A stretch of DNA of 64,000 bases from Abelmoschus esculentus (taxonomy: Eukaryota; Streptophyta; Magnoliopsida; Malvales; Malvaceae), in the NCBI GenBank assembly GCA_035048815.1, contig JAUCBN010000032.1:11123501-11187500 (forward strand). Direction: 5' to 3'. Every line of letters begins with the position of its first letter. Within the stretch, counting starts at the first letter, position 1. Shown here one piece after another: positions 19,640-31,090 of the stretch. The notes beneath the pieces were generated by a model. The model saw only the letters and a list, made by a program, of their open reading frames with translations, searched no databases and was not told the DNA's origin. Both the position numbers and the translations under genes were made by a program.

Positions 19640-22600
19640 ATGGATTTTGAAAAGAATCGGTTTACCTTGAGGTTGTTATATGGTAGCGAGGTTGTGGTTA
19701 AGAGTGAGTATATCGGATTCTTATCCAATGTAGTTTCGGTCATACAAGCGGAAAAGTTGATGCAACATGGTGGTATGGCATATCTAGCATATGTAATGAA
19801 CCCGGCGATAGGAGAGGTTCGGGTGTAGGACATTCGAACAATACGTGTCTTTCCGGAAGTTTTTCCCGAGGAGTTGCCAGGATTACCTCCCGGTCGTGAT
19901 GTGGAGTTTAGTATCGAGACTTATGCTGGTACTAATCCGATGTCCATTGCTCCTTATCGCATGGCACCTAAGGAGTTGAAGGAGTTAAAGATGCAGTTGC
20001 AGGAGTTACTTGATCGTGGTTTTATACGAAGGAGTATATCGCCTTGGGGTGCACCGGTGTTGTTTGTGAAGAAGAAAGATGGCACAATGAGGATGTACAT
20101 TGACTACCGGCAACTGAATAAGTTGACCGTGAAGAATAAGTATCCTTTGCCGAGGATTGATGATTTGTTTGATCAGTTTCGAGGAGCTAGTGTGTTCTCA
20201 AAGATTGATTTGAGATCGGGGTACTACCAGTTGAAGGTGAAAGAGGAGGATGTGTTGAAAATGGCTTTTCGGACAAGGTATGGTCATTATGAGTTCTTGG
20301 TGATACCGTTTGGGTTGACAAATGCCCCTACTGCTTTTATGGATATGATGAACTGGGTGTTTCACGAGTACTTAGACCAGTTTGTGGTGGTGTTCATAGA
20401 TGATATCCTCGTGTATTCACGTACCGAGGAAGATCATGATCAGCATTTGTGGATAGTGTTGTAAGCATTGAAAGAGAACCAGTTGTATGTTAAGTTAAGT
20501 AAGTGTGAGTTTTGGTTAAAGGAGGTGCTATTTCTTGGTCATGTGGTGTCGGAAAAGGGTATTAGTGTTGATCCAAAGAAGATAGAGACTGTTATGGGTT
20601 AGAAGCAACCGAGATCAGTGTTAGAGGTTCGGAGTTCCCTAGGCTTGGCTGGGTACTATCGTAGGTTCGTTGAGGGTTTTTCGAGCATTGCTGCTCCTAT
20701 GATCAAGCTGTTGCAAAAGAAAGTTCCTTTTGTATGGAAAGAAAGTCAATAAAAGAGTTTTGAGAAGTTGAAAGAGGTGTTGACTAGTACTCCGGTGTTG
20801 GTTCAACCCGAGTCCGGCAAGGATTTTATGGTATATAGTGATGCATCTTACGTAGGTCTCGGGTGTGTTTTGATGCAAGAAGGGAAAGTTGTAGCTTATG
20901 CCTCTAGGCAGTTGAGGGTACATGAAAAGAACTATCCGATACATGATTTGGAGCTGGCGGCGGTGGTTTTTGCCTTGAAGATTTAGAGACATTATTTGTA
21001 TGGAGAGAAGTGTACTATATATACGGATCATAAGAGTTTGAAGTATCTCATGTCACAAAAGGATTTGAATCTTAGGCAACGAAGATGGATGGAGTTGCTT
21101 AAGGATTATGATTTGTCTATTGAGTATCATCCGGGGAAAGCCAATATAGTGGCCGATGCTTTGAGCCGTAAAGCGGCCGTTGAGTTGAGAGCAATGTTTG
21201 CTAGATAGAGTATTTCTAAGGAAGGTGGTTTGGTAGCGGAGTTGCAAATAAAACGTATTTTGGTTTAGATGATCAAGGTGAAACAGTTAGAGGATGAGGC
21301 TTTGGTACTTTTTATGGAGGATATTGCTGAGGGTAGACCGACCGAGTATCATTTTGATGATGATGGGGTGTTGTGTTTTAGAGGTCGGGTTGTGGTACTG
21401 GATGATCAGGAGTTGAGGCAAGCTATCTTGGCGGAAGCTCATACTAGTCCGTTTGCTATGCATCTGGGTAGTGTGAAGATGTATAGAGATCTTAAAAGTG
21501 TATACTTTTGTGTTGGTTTAAAGAGAGATGTGACGGAGTTTGTATCTTATTGTATGGTGGGCCAGCGAGTGAAAGCTAAATATCAGTTTCCTGTAGGATT
21601 GTTGTAGCCGGTTTAAGTTCCGGAATGGAAATGGGAAAGGATTACCATGGATTTTGTGACGGGGTTGTCATTAACACCGTCCCAAAAGGATTCTATATGG
21701 GTGATTGTTGATAGGTTTACGAAGTGTGTACATTTTCTTGCCGTGCATACGATGTACTCCGTGGATAAGTTAGCGGACTTGTATGTTTCTGAGATGGTAA
21801 GGTTACATAGTGTGCTTAAGTCGATCATATCGGATAGAGATCCGCAGTTTACATCTAAGTTTTAGAGGAGTTTGCAAACAGCTTTGGGTACGAGACTTAG
21901 CTTTAGTATAGCTTATCATCCACAGACGGATGGTCAGTCTGAGCGTGTTATTCAAACTTTAGAAGATATGTTGAGGTGTTGTGTCATCGAGTTTCAAGGT
22001 TCTTGGGAGAAGCAATTGTCGTTGGTAGAGTTTGCTTATAATAATAGTTTTCAGACAAGTATACAGATGGCACCGTTTGAGGCGTTATATGGGCGTAAGT
22101 GTCGTACACCTTTGTGTTGGAAGGAAACTGAACAGAAGTATGTTTCCTTGCCTCAAGTGTTGAAGGATATGGATGAGAAAGTTAAGTTGATATGTGCTAG
22201 ACTTAGGGAAGCTTCAGATAGGCAGAAGTCCTATGCCGATTTAAAGCGTAGGGAGATAGAGTATAATGTTGGGGACAAAGTGTTTCTTAAGGTTTCTCCG
22301 TGGAAGAAAGTGTTGAGGTTTGGACAAAAGGGTAAGTTGAGTCCTCGTTTTATTGGGCCATATGAGGTATTGGAGCGTGTTGGTCCTGTTGCTTATAGAT
22401 TGAGGTTGCCAAAGGAGTTGAGTAGGATGCATGATGTTTTTCATGTATCAATGCTTCATAGATATAGACCGGATCCTTCTCATGTAGTTCCGATTGAGGA
22501 GATTGAGTTATGGGAAGATATGAGTTATGAGGAAGAACCGGTGAGGATTTTGGATATGGATACAAAGGTTCTTTGAGGAAAGACCATAGATTTAGTTAAA

Positions 22601-22711
22601 GTGCTTTGGAAACACCGAGGTGTTGAAGAAGCAACTTGGGAGACAAGGAAAAGCATGGAGGAGCAGTTTCCTCACTTGTTTACTTCATGTAAACTTCGAG
22701 GACGAAATTAA
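19640..22711 (+). pseudogene. T1 pol: RT, RNase H, integrase and chromodomain-like tail
   Basis: One frame broken only by stops. RT: PWGAPVLFVKKKDGTMRM, KIDLRSGYYQL, PFGLTNAPTAFMDMMN and FIDDILVYS, with both catalytic Asp present. RNase H: YSDASYVGLGCVLM and YTDHKSLKYLMSQKDLN. Integrase: zinc region from HTSPFAMHLGSVKMYRD to YCMVGQ, where the last Cys is Gly; core VIVDRFTK, IISDRDPQF and DGQSERVIQ keep D-D-E. The C-terminus, VLWKHRGVEEATWE to EEQFPHLF, is the chromodomain-type tail of Tekay elements, ending in TAA at 22709-22711. Stops at 20600, 20984, 21863 and elsewhere mostly replace conserved Trp; one at 22574 probably replaces Arg. Confidence 0.88.
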
Positions 22712-22714
22712 CTT

Positions 22715-22728
22715 AAGAGGGGGAGAGT
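22715..22728 (+). other. Polypurine tract of T1
   Basis: AAGAGGGGGAGAGT sits directly between the end of pol and the 3' LTR start; it would prime plus-strand DNA synthesis. The equivalent tract in element C is at 61487-61503 on the minus strand. Confidence 0.85.
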
Positions 22729-25700
22729 TGTAACATCCCGTTTTGGGGGTTATTAGTTAGGCTTTAGTTAGGAGAATTCGATTCGGGTCGAATCGGGTTC
22801 TCCGGTTTATTATTCCGGGGAAAATAAAATAAGAATATTTTTAATTAGGAAAAATAATAATTTTGGAATATGGTTTAAAAATATTGAAAATATATTTCAG
22901 GATTAAAAAAAAGTAATTTGAATTTTATATTGATTTTTAATTATGCTTAATTATGCATAAATGACCAATTTGTAATTTTTGGAGAAATTGGAGGACTTAT
23001 TTTGTAATTTTCAAAAATTTGATGTTTTAGTGACTAAATTGAAAAGCAAGCTAAACTTAGAATCCTTAGAGGGCCATAAACCCATTTTTAATTTTTAATA
23101 AAGATTTATTCACCAAAATATTTTTAATTACTTTAATTAAAGATGATAAATCATTTTCTCTCAAAACTACTTTTTCTCTCATCTTTTTTTTCTCTCATTT
23201 TCTCTCCATTTTCCTTCATCTTTTCTCTTCAATTCTTTGCTGATTTTTGCATCTTTTTCCTCAAAGATTTCATCATTTTAATCATCTTTCCATCCTTTAC
23301 AAAACCTAACCATCAATTTTATCAAATTAACATCAAATTGCAAGGAATAAAGAAGGGGAAATTGCATCTTTTTGGTGAACAGATCTTAAAGTTAATTTTC
23401 TGGATTTTTAATTATTTTCTAAGGTTCTTTATTGAAATTCCCAAGTATTAGCTTGTTAATCTTTGAATAAAAGCTTAATTCTATGTTTTCAATGTTAGAA
23501 CCAGTGATTTTGTGAATGTTTTTGTGAAATCTTTTTGGATCTCATTCAATGATGAAATTAGATGGATTCAATTATGTTTTTATGTTAATTAAATAATTAA
23601 TTGAGTCTTCATTTGATAGCATATTCATTTAATCCCGGAATAATACAATCGGTGTTGTTTTAAGGTGTTTTTCGGTTGTTTTAGGGGCTGTTTTAGGTGC
23701 TTTATTGTTGCTGAAGATATAAGGATGGTTTGGATATGTTTTTGGTTCATGATTGAAGTGGATTAGGTGTTAGATTCATTAGGTTTTGGGCTGATGTTGT
23801 TCGGTTGCGTTTCGGCTTAGTTTACGGTCTTTTCGGCTAAGTTTTCAGTAGTTTTATGGTGATCGGATATGGCTGCTGGTTTGAGCATTTTTTGATGTGA
23901 GAATGCTCTGTTTTTAATGTTGTAGAAGAGGTACAAGAAGGTGCTTGAGTGCTGGTGCGTTGGCGCGATCATCGGGATATCAGCGAAAGCTCGTTTCGCT
24001 TGTGAGTGTTTACGGGCTTAAAGCGAGTCGCGTTTGGTACGGTTCTGTTTTGGGGACTATGGAAGAGTGTGAAAATCTTTCATAGTTCAAGAGTAAGTAA
24101 ATTAAATGTTTTTGGTAAATCAACATAAGTTTCGGCTACATTTGATAAAGGCATTATGTTGGTAATGCAATGAAATTCTTGGAAATGCATGAGCATGATT
24201 TGAATTGGTGCATACATGAGGAATACTTGCTGAAATGCATAACTTATTTAGCATCCATGATTATGAAAAATTATGAGAAATGATTTGGAATACAATATGA
24301 TTAATTGCCTTATATATGATGGTGCCTTTAGGCATGGCTTTTGGTTCATTTGTTGAACATATTATGCATGCATTATGAGCAGCAAGTTATCATGTACATT
24401 CGATTATGATATTGGCTTATTGATACTAACTTTAGATTTGAATACGAATGACATGTCATTAGGATTGTCTTAAGTGCACTATAAACAAAGTTGAGAATAC
24501 AGAAAATTGCCTACACGTAACAAGGGTGACTATTTGTCCAGTCGTACGTGGTAGTGCTCTAATAGTGACTTCGTGTCATGTCAATGGTGACTTTGAGTCA
24601 TGTCAATGGTGACTTGGTGTCATGTCAATGGTGACTTCGTGTCATGACGACACAATGGTCTCTAACAATGGATCCGTGTATTCGATGAACTCAAGGTTCA
24701 CATTAAGTGGTCACTAGAATGTCAATATACATACATGAATTTAAGAAGGACATTGTGCATCATATATAAATTGTTTTGATAAGGTTGTGTAAACTCATGG
24801 ATGCATATGGTTTGATGAACATGAACATGAACATGAGATGTTAGCATGCATGATTTAGTGATGCATTTCAAATTATGATTTTACTATGGTTTTAAATAGA
24901 TGCATTGATGATCTTGTGTAGAGCTTCCACACTAAGCATATTTGCTTAAGCTCTCTTTTCATCCTTGCAGAAAATAAAGGCACTTGGGGCTTTGTTTGAG
25001 GCAAGGAAACCAAGGGGAAGGATTACTACAATTTGGTATATTTTTGGCAAATAAATTGGGGCATGGCAATGTGTAACCCACCCTATGTGAGGAGTGTGTA
25101 CTTAGACTTTGGTTTATGTTGTAATAAGACCTTTGTTGCTTGATTGTTAATTGTTGGACTATGGAATTATTTGAATTGTTGAAGTATGTTCTTGCATGAT
25201 TATTATATTGTTAATCATTTTCTAGGAAGCATGCCTATAGTTTGATTGATGTCCGTGACGTTGTTGATCATGTTCCATATGTTGCTAATTATGCCTAGGA
25301 CTGATGCATTTAGTGGTTCTAATTAATGGTTGAGTATTGAGTAATTGGTGTTCACTTAGTGTATCGTTTTTGGTTCCAGACTCAAAGTTTCGAAACCTTT
25401 GGATGAAGGTTCCGAAACCTTTGTCAAATAGTTTCGAAACCTTAAGGAAGTTTCGAAACCTTGCGGGCAATTTCAATTCTGGAAAGCTACTGGACACGAA
25501 AAGTTTCGAAACTTTTCAGGGAAGTTTCGAAACCTTTCCCAAAAAGTTTTGAAACCTTCTGGAAGGTTTCTGAAACCTTTGACTACCAAGAGTTAAAAGT
25601 TGATGGAAATTATATTTTAGTCCCGGATATCTTCCTTTGTTCGATTAGGGTACTTACAGATGTTATTTTGAGCTTAAATTTTGCATGCATGCATAAAGTT

Positions 25701-26154
25701 GATTTAGTTTCAAGATGGTTAATCTAATTTGGATGAAGTCCTTGTAATTTGGAAGATTTATATTTTGGTCCTTAAATTAGAGAATTATGCAATTAATGGT
25801 GTTAGAATAATCCGTTTAACTTGAAATTCACTGTGAAGGATACTTGAGTATTTAATTGAACTTTGATGAAAAAATTTATACTTTATTAATAAGATTTAAA
25901 ATTTTTACATTTTAGTCCCTAATTTACTAAAGTGTTTAATCGGACATTCGTTTATGATTAGTTTGTTTTCGTTAATGCTTTGTATGAGACCTTGACAAGT
26001 AGGAATAAGATTGTGCATCTAGGAAAGATAAAATGAAAAAAAATATAACGGTTTTAGGGTTGTTTATCGAATCGAACTTTCGCAGGTTTTGTTTGATATT
26101 CCCCGTGTAATCCATTAGTACCGGTTTCGTCTAGGCCGGGCTAAGGGGGTTACA
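22729..26154 (+). repeat. 3' LTR of T1
   Basis: Begins TGTAACATCCCGTTTTGGGG and ends GGGGGTTACA, 3426 bp, so both inverted termini (TGTAAC/GTTACA) are intact. Contains one 50-bp unit (from 24509), 22-bp tandem repeats (about 24550-24640) and the palindrome array at 25386-25580. It is colinear with the 5' LTR at about 97% identity in the stretch compared. Confidence 0.92.
25386..25580. repeat. GGTTTCGAAACC palindrome array in T1 3' LTR
   Basis: Same array as 17108-17279, with one extra unit (around 25535-25560, CCCAAAAAGTTTTGAAACC) relative to the 5' LTR, so the array changes in copy number. Confidence 0.88.
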
Positions 26155-26208
26155 GTTTATCCCTATGAAGCAATAGATATCAAAAACATTGATGATGGAA
26201 AAATTTTT
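26155..26208 (+). repeat. Right copy of the 54-bp host duplication flanking T1
   Basis: Identical to 14370-14423 except for one base (GATGGAAAAA here, GATGGGAAAA on the left). It starts immediately after the 3' LTR terminus GTTACA and continues into the rest of Athila B pol. Confidence 0.9.
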
Positions 26209-26292
26209 AAAGTTAACGGGTAGCGTTTGAAGAGCTACACTGGAGCCCCTATGATGCTTGACAAACCCACTTCCTATCTTCAGGATGTCTGA
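26209..26292 (+). pseudogene. Athila B end of pol
   Basis: The frame continues from the duplicated segment as KVNG, a TAG, then RLKSYTGAPMMLDKPTSYLQ and TGA at 26290-26292. In element A the equivalent end is EFKVNGQHLKQYYG, so the TAG replaces the Gln codon (CAG to TAG). This is the C-terminal tail of the integrase. Confidence 0.75.
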
Positions 26293-27607
26293 CATTCAAA
26301 AATGCCATGGCATTTTCAATTTGTTGTTGTTCATAAATTACTTTATTTTATTTATTTATTGTTATTTATTTTACTAAGTTTTTCTCGTATATTTCTAGGT
26401 TTAATATAGAGCAATGAAAGTCGATGATAGAGAAAGGACCACTCACAAGAAAGAGAAGCTATAAAACACTACTTTTTTGGTTTGGGTCGTAAAAAGACAA
26501 GAAAAAGGATTTATTTCCTTTTAATTATTTTAATCTTTTCTCTCTATAACTTTAAAACTCTCATCTTTGCAAATTAACCTCCACCACCCCGTTTTCTATT
26601 AAGACTTTTATTTTATTCCCTTTTCTCTTTCAACTAATCACTTCTTAATCTTCTTTATCTTCCCCCCAGCCGAAAACTTCCATAACCAAAGCTTCAACCT
26701 TTTTTCATATTTCTTTTGTCTTTTCTAGCAAAAATAGTAAGATTGAGACCATCCGGTTTCACTCAACCCCCTCTAACATTTTTTATTGATAATGAGGTGG
26801 AGTAAAGGCCACGACACATTGGGCTGAAGTGCTTGAGTCTTCCCAAAATCCCAAGGCAAGATTGGATAACTTGACAAGCGACTTGTACAAATTCTTTGGA
26901 TACATGAAAAGAGATGAAGTTATCCAATCCTACATGGACAAGTTGTTTCCTCACCTTATTCATGAGTTCTCATCGTTCCCAATTTCATCTTGCCAACTAC
27001 CGAAAATGCCTTGAAATTTCCAGTTGCTTCACCTGTTGCCCAACAAGATGTAGACGATTCCAATGAGGAACCGACACCAGCTGAGCCTACTTAAGAAACT
27101 CAGCCCACGAAACTTGAACCATTGGAACCTTCTCATGAAGCTCAGCCAACAGAACGAAAACAATACCCAAAAAATGCTACTGTATTTTCTAATGAACAAG
27201 CCTAGTCCCCGCAATCTCAACCTATAGTGCCCACTGAACTAGAGCATGAATCGAGCTTTATTTCAACTCTTTTTAAGATCCTCCGCCTGAAGTACCCGCA
27301 GAGTCTAACATATAAGCACTACCAGAAACACAGCCAAAAATACTAGCAAAAATGCCCTTGCCAGGAAGAAGGTCCAAACGCCGTTTAAGGTATCAATAGT
27401 ACGCTAAGCGAGCCCACCCACTATGGTTGTTGAACAGCCATAACCAAGAATCGATGATAAAGAATATGATCGAGAACTCAACCCGCATCCCTTGAAGCAA
27501 AGAGCTACTCGTTGCACCACCACCATCATAAGCCAAGGTACCTTGCATACATAGCATTGTATTGCATATAGATTAGTTTTTCTTCATTAGTTGCATTGAG
27601 GAAAATG
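26293..27607 (+). pseudogene. Athila B region downstream of pol, possible env-position ORF remnant
   Basis: A T-rich spacer (26293-26735) leads to a degraded coding-like stretch. One frame contains QNPKARLDNLTSDLYKFFGY, then MKRDEVIQSYMDKLFPHL; after a frameshift near 27010 it becomes Pro/Glu/Gln-rich (SPVAQQDVDDSNEEPTPAEP, then KLEPLEPSHEAQPTE). Some Athila elements carry an extra ORF here that has been called env-like; I see no transmembrane segment or signal peptide to support that function. A TGCCATGGCA decamer lies at 26303-26312. The piece ends in CATTGAGGAAAATGCCTAC at the D insertion. Confidence 0.45.
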
Positions 27608-27612
27608 CCTAC

Positions 27613-29783
27613 TGTAACCCCTAAAATTAACCTAATTTCTTAGATTATAAGTTAGGGCTTACAAACTAAAAACTTGTTTCGTAAGTTAGGTTTTTTTTAC
27701 AAAAATTAAATATAATATTCGGATAAATTATTAAATAATTAATAATTTAAAATAAAAATTAAACATTTAAATAATAAAGTTCAACCCATAATTTCATAAA
27801 CAATAAATGTTGCAAAACCCGATAAACATTTAATGTTCGTAATACAGAAATTATTATTCAAATATCAAAAAATCTGAAATCCGAAAATGAAAACATACTA
27901 TAAATCAGAAACTGAATCAAGAACCTCCAAGTACCGTACCGAGCCTAGGACTGAGATCTGTAACAAGAAGCTGAGAGGGTGTAAGCTAGGGAGCCTAGTG
28001 TGTCTCTTGAACAGTTAAACAGAATTACAGAACAGTAATATGCAGAGTATGCATGATATGCACCCATCTCCGAACACCACAGAAGAGTAGTTCCTCAGAC
28101 CACTCTAACACCATCACACCAACAAAAGTGGTATCTCGACCCGTAGGTGGAGCCACTGAACAGAAGTGATAAGTCACTAACTTCCCCGTACACATACATT
28201 CTACCAGATATCATGTTATATGCATATATAGAATCAAAATGCATGCCTTATAGTCTAACAGGAGGCAAGCATGACAGATATCAAAATCAGGAATGATATG
28301 TCAGAATGATGCATGATCATACGGTTTAATAGGAATCGAGTATACAGAATAACAGAGTTAACAGGATTGATGGGAGAGAACACACATGTAGCAGAAGACT
28401 CAACGACGACTCTGACGTCTACTGGACTTGGCTCTACCACTAGGCTGAGCAGGTGTAGAGTCTAGAATTAACAGAATACGTTAGACATCCTACTATGCCA
28501 CAATAACGAAAAGTTTACTAAAGAGAATTATTTCGTTACTCACGTGAAGGTCCCGAATGCGGATGAATCGAACCTCGTACAAAAGGAGGAGGAGACAACT
28601 GCACGGGGTCGGAATCCTCGTCACCTGAAACAAACAGAAATTGATTCAGAAATTTTTACAGATAAATTTCTAGATAACTGATTGAACTTAAAAACCCCAA
28701 AAACGATACTTTGGGTTCGAATTTTGAAAAAAGAACAGCACCATTAGATTCCAGACGTCAAAAAAACATAAAGTGGGCCTGGGTCGAAAAAGTCAACTAC
28801 TGATGTCAGCATTGGTCATCGCTGACGTCAGCAGTGACATCATCAGTCAACGCTGATGTCAGCAGTAACGTCATCGCTGACGTCAGTGATGACGTCAGTC
28901 GGGTTGGTAATCGGGTCAGAGATCGAGTCGGGTTCGGGTTCGGGTCGGGTCGCAGTTCAGGTCGGATGGGTCTGGACCGGTTTTGCCTGGGTTTCTCTGG
29001 GCCGTTTGTTTCCCAGGAAAATCTGGAAATTCCAGATTTTTTGGGAAAATCTGGAAAATTTCCAGAATTTTCCCCCTTTCCAAACAGTGTCAAAACGCGA
29101 ATACAACCCCCGTTTTGGCTCGATTCGACTCTAAATTCGATCCAAAAATATCCTAAACCAATCCCACACTCGATTTGGCCCAAACACGATTTTAATTGAA
29201 TCAAAACAACTTCCCCCACTCTTTCGTTCGATTAAAAATAGTACCCAAACCCATGAACACTTCAAACCAATACCAAATTAAATAACAAAACCCCCATCTC
29301 ATATATAAATTAAACCGACTGAACGTAACCCAATAACATACTCAATAAACAATCGAAAAATACTAATCCAAGGATCAAAAGCTTACCCACTTACCACAGT
29401 CAAATGTAAAGCTTGAACGAAAAAGGAAGAAGACAACCCCAAAGCAAAATCGGTCTCAAAACAGAGGGAGAGAAACGATTCAAATGGTTTGAAAACCAAC
29501 CAGACAATGATTCAGTTTTTAAATCTGAATTTTTAACGAGAATTTAATCCCCATTAACTTAGAATCGGGAGAAATCAAAGAGGAAGAAACGTTATTTATG
29601 CAAAAAGGGATAATTACGGACAAGGGGTCTGAAGCTTTTGAATCTTAAGATTTTGACCCTTCATATTGTAAAAGTTTTTAATTTGGTCACTAATTTTCAA
29701 AATTTTTAATCCTAAAAATTAGGGTTCGTTAGGGATTTTGACTTTATTTTGGGGATTTTGACTCTGAGTTTTGGGTTATTACA
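27613..29783 (-). repeat. 3' LTR of D
   Basis: 2171 bp with ends TGTAACCCC (left) and TTATTACA (right), thus TGTAAT...GTTACA on the minus strand. It contains a cluster of TGACGTCA motifs (28801-28897) and a TATA-like string at about 29302-29312. It has about 125 bp (near 27978-28100) that the 5' LTR lacks, and only one copy of a segment of about 200 bp that is doubled in the 5' LTR. Open frames at 28806-29219 arise in the GC-rich repeat part and are not genes. Confidence 0.92.
28801..28897. promoter_or_regulatory. Cluster of TGACGTCA (bZIP/CRE-like) sites in the D 3' LTR
   Basis: Three perfect TGACGTCA palindromes (28823-28830, 28878-28885, 28890-28897) and four near matches (28801, 28835, 28854, 28866) in 97 bp. 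TGACG is the core recognised by plant TGA-type bZIP factors. The same cluster exists at 44308-44405 and, diverged, at about 56381-56560. It lies upstream of the LTR interior on the element's own strand and may act as an enhancer. Confidence 0.65.
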
Positions 29784-29798
29784 ACTCTCCCCCCTTAC
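29784..29798 (-). other. Polypurine tract of D
   Basis: On the minus strand GTAAGGGGGGAGAGT directly precedes the 3' LTR start TGTAATAACCC. It overlaps the last bases of the pol frame. Confidence 0.85.
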
Positions 29799-31090
29799 AG
29801 AAAATTTCGTCCTCGAAATTTACCTGGATCAAAGAGATGCGAATACTGGGCCTTGATAACAGACTTGGGCTCCCACGTAGCCTCATCAAGACCCCGATTA
29901 CGCCAGAGAACCTTAACCATCTTAATGGTTTTCCTCCAAAGAACTCTCTGGTCTTGAGCAATAATCTCAACGGGTTCCTCCTCATAACACAGATCAGACC
30001 AAATCTCGAAATCCTCCACTGACAAAACATGAGACGGATCTGCTCGATAACGTCTTAGTACAGAAACATGGAACACATCATGGATTCGCTTGATTTCAGG
30101 TGGTAACTCAAGCTGATAAGCTACATGTCCGATACGTCTGATAATCCGGTAGGGTCCAATATATCTGGAATTGAGCTTGTCCTTACGGCCAAAACGTAGT
30201 ACCTTCCTCCATGGAGATACTTTCAGGAAGACCTCGTGACCAACCTTAAACTCAAGATCCTTACGCCTTAAATCTACGTAAGATTTCTTTCTGTCAAAAG
30301 CGGCTTTGAGCCGATCCCGAATCAATCTAACAGTCTCCTCAGCCTCATGTACAAGATCTGGACCTAGTAAACGGTGCTTAGTAAGCTCAGTCCAACCAAT
30401 CGGGGTGCGATACTTACGCCCGTACAGAGCCTCATATGGTGTCATCTTAATGTTGGCCTGATAACTGTTGTTGTACGCGAACTCTGCCAAAGGTAGGAAA
30501 TCCTCCCAGCTACCTCTGAAATCCAGAATACATCCTCTCAACATATCCTCGAGGATCTGAATCACACGCTCAGACTGACCATCGGTCTGAGGGTGATAAG
30601 CAGTGCTAAAGTTCAGTCGAGTACCCAGAGCAGTATGCAGAGATCCTCAGAATTTAGAAGTAAATCTCGAATTCCGATCAGATATAATAGACAAAGGCAC
30701 TCCATGTAGTCGGACAATCTCAGAGATGTATAATCGGGCCAACTTACTCAGAGGGTAAATGGTCTTAACAGGAATATAATGAGCAAATTTGGTCAAACAA
30801 TCAACGATGACCGAAATAGAATCCTTCTTTGACGGAGTCAAAGGTAAACCACTGACAAAATCCATGGTCACACGCTCCCATTTCCACTGAGGAATCTCAA
30901 TATGCTGAAGAAGCCCAGATGGACGTTGATGTTCTGCTTTAACTTTCTGGCAAGTCAAGCATTTGGACACAAAACTGACCATGTCTCGCTTGAAAACTTT
31001 CCACCAGTACTTTTCTTGGAGATTCTTATACATCTTGTCACCTCTAGGGTGCATAAAATATGGACTATCATGAGCTTCTCGCAGAATAAC
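29795..31090 (-). pseudogene. D integrase and chromodomain-like tail (part after copia E)
   Basis: After the copia insertion the D frame resumes as VILREAHDSPYFMHPRGDKM, with the zinc region ending SKCLTCQ. The core keeps the catalytic set: VIVDCLTKF, IISDRNSRF and DGQSERVIQ. A TGA at about 30650 stands where the conserved Trp of SKFWxSL is expected; past it, 30565-29795 is open to the end. The tail WRKTIKMVKVLWRNRGLDEA to SHLFDPGKFRGRN is the Tekay chromodomain-type region. The product would integrate cDNA and bind chromatin. It is broken by one stop and by the separation from its upstream half. Confidence 0.88.

Larger units (their letters stand above)
14424..26154 (+). mobile_element. Tekay-type chromovirus T1 (Ty3/gypsy)
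   Basis: Two LTRs of about 3.4 kb flank a 4.9-kb interior with an initiator-Met primer-binding site, gag, protease, RT, RNase H, integrase, a C-terminal chromodomain-like tail and a polypurine tract, in the order of Tekay (Del) chromoviruses. The chromodomain of such elements is thought to guide integration toward marked chromatin. It is inserted in Athila B in the same orientation. The 5' LTR lacks the terminal TGTAACATCCCG string that the 3' LTR has. The coding region has about ten in-frame stops and one frameshift. LTR divergence in the first 180 bp is about 3% by eye. Confidence 0.9.

Noticed and set aside
26829..27220. An envelope gene of Athila B
   Set aside because: No signal peptide, transmembrane segment or cleavage site; multiple stops and a frameshift. 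Kept only as a position-based remnant.
28806..29219. Open frames of 90-137 codons in the D LTRs (also 44363-44670)
   Set aside because: They lie in the GC-rich part of an LTR with TGACGTCA and GGGTTCGGGTC repeats; they are not alike between the two LTRs and have no domain.
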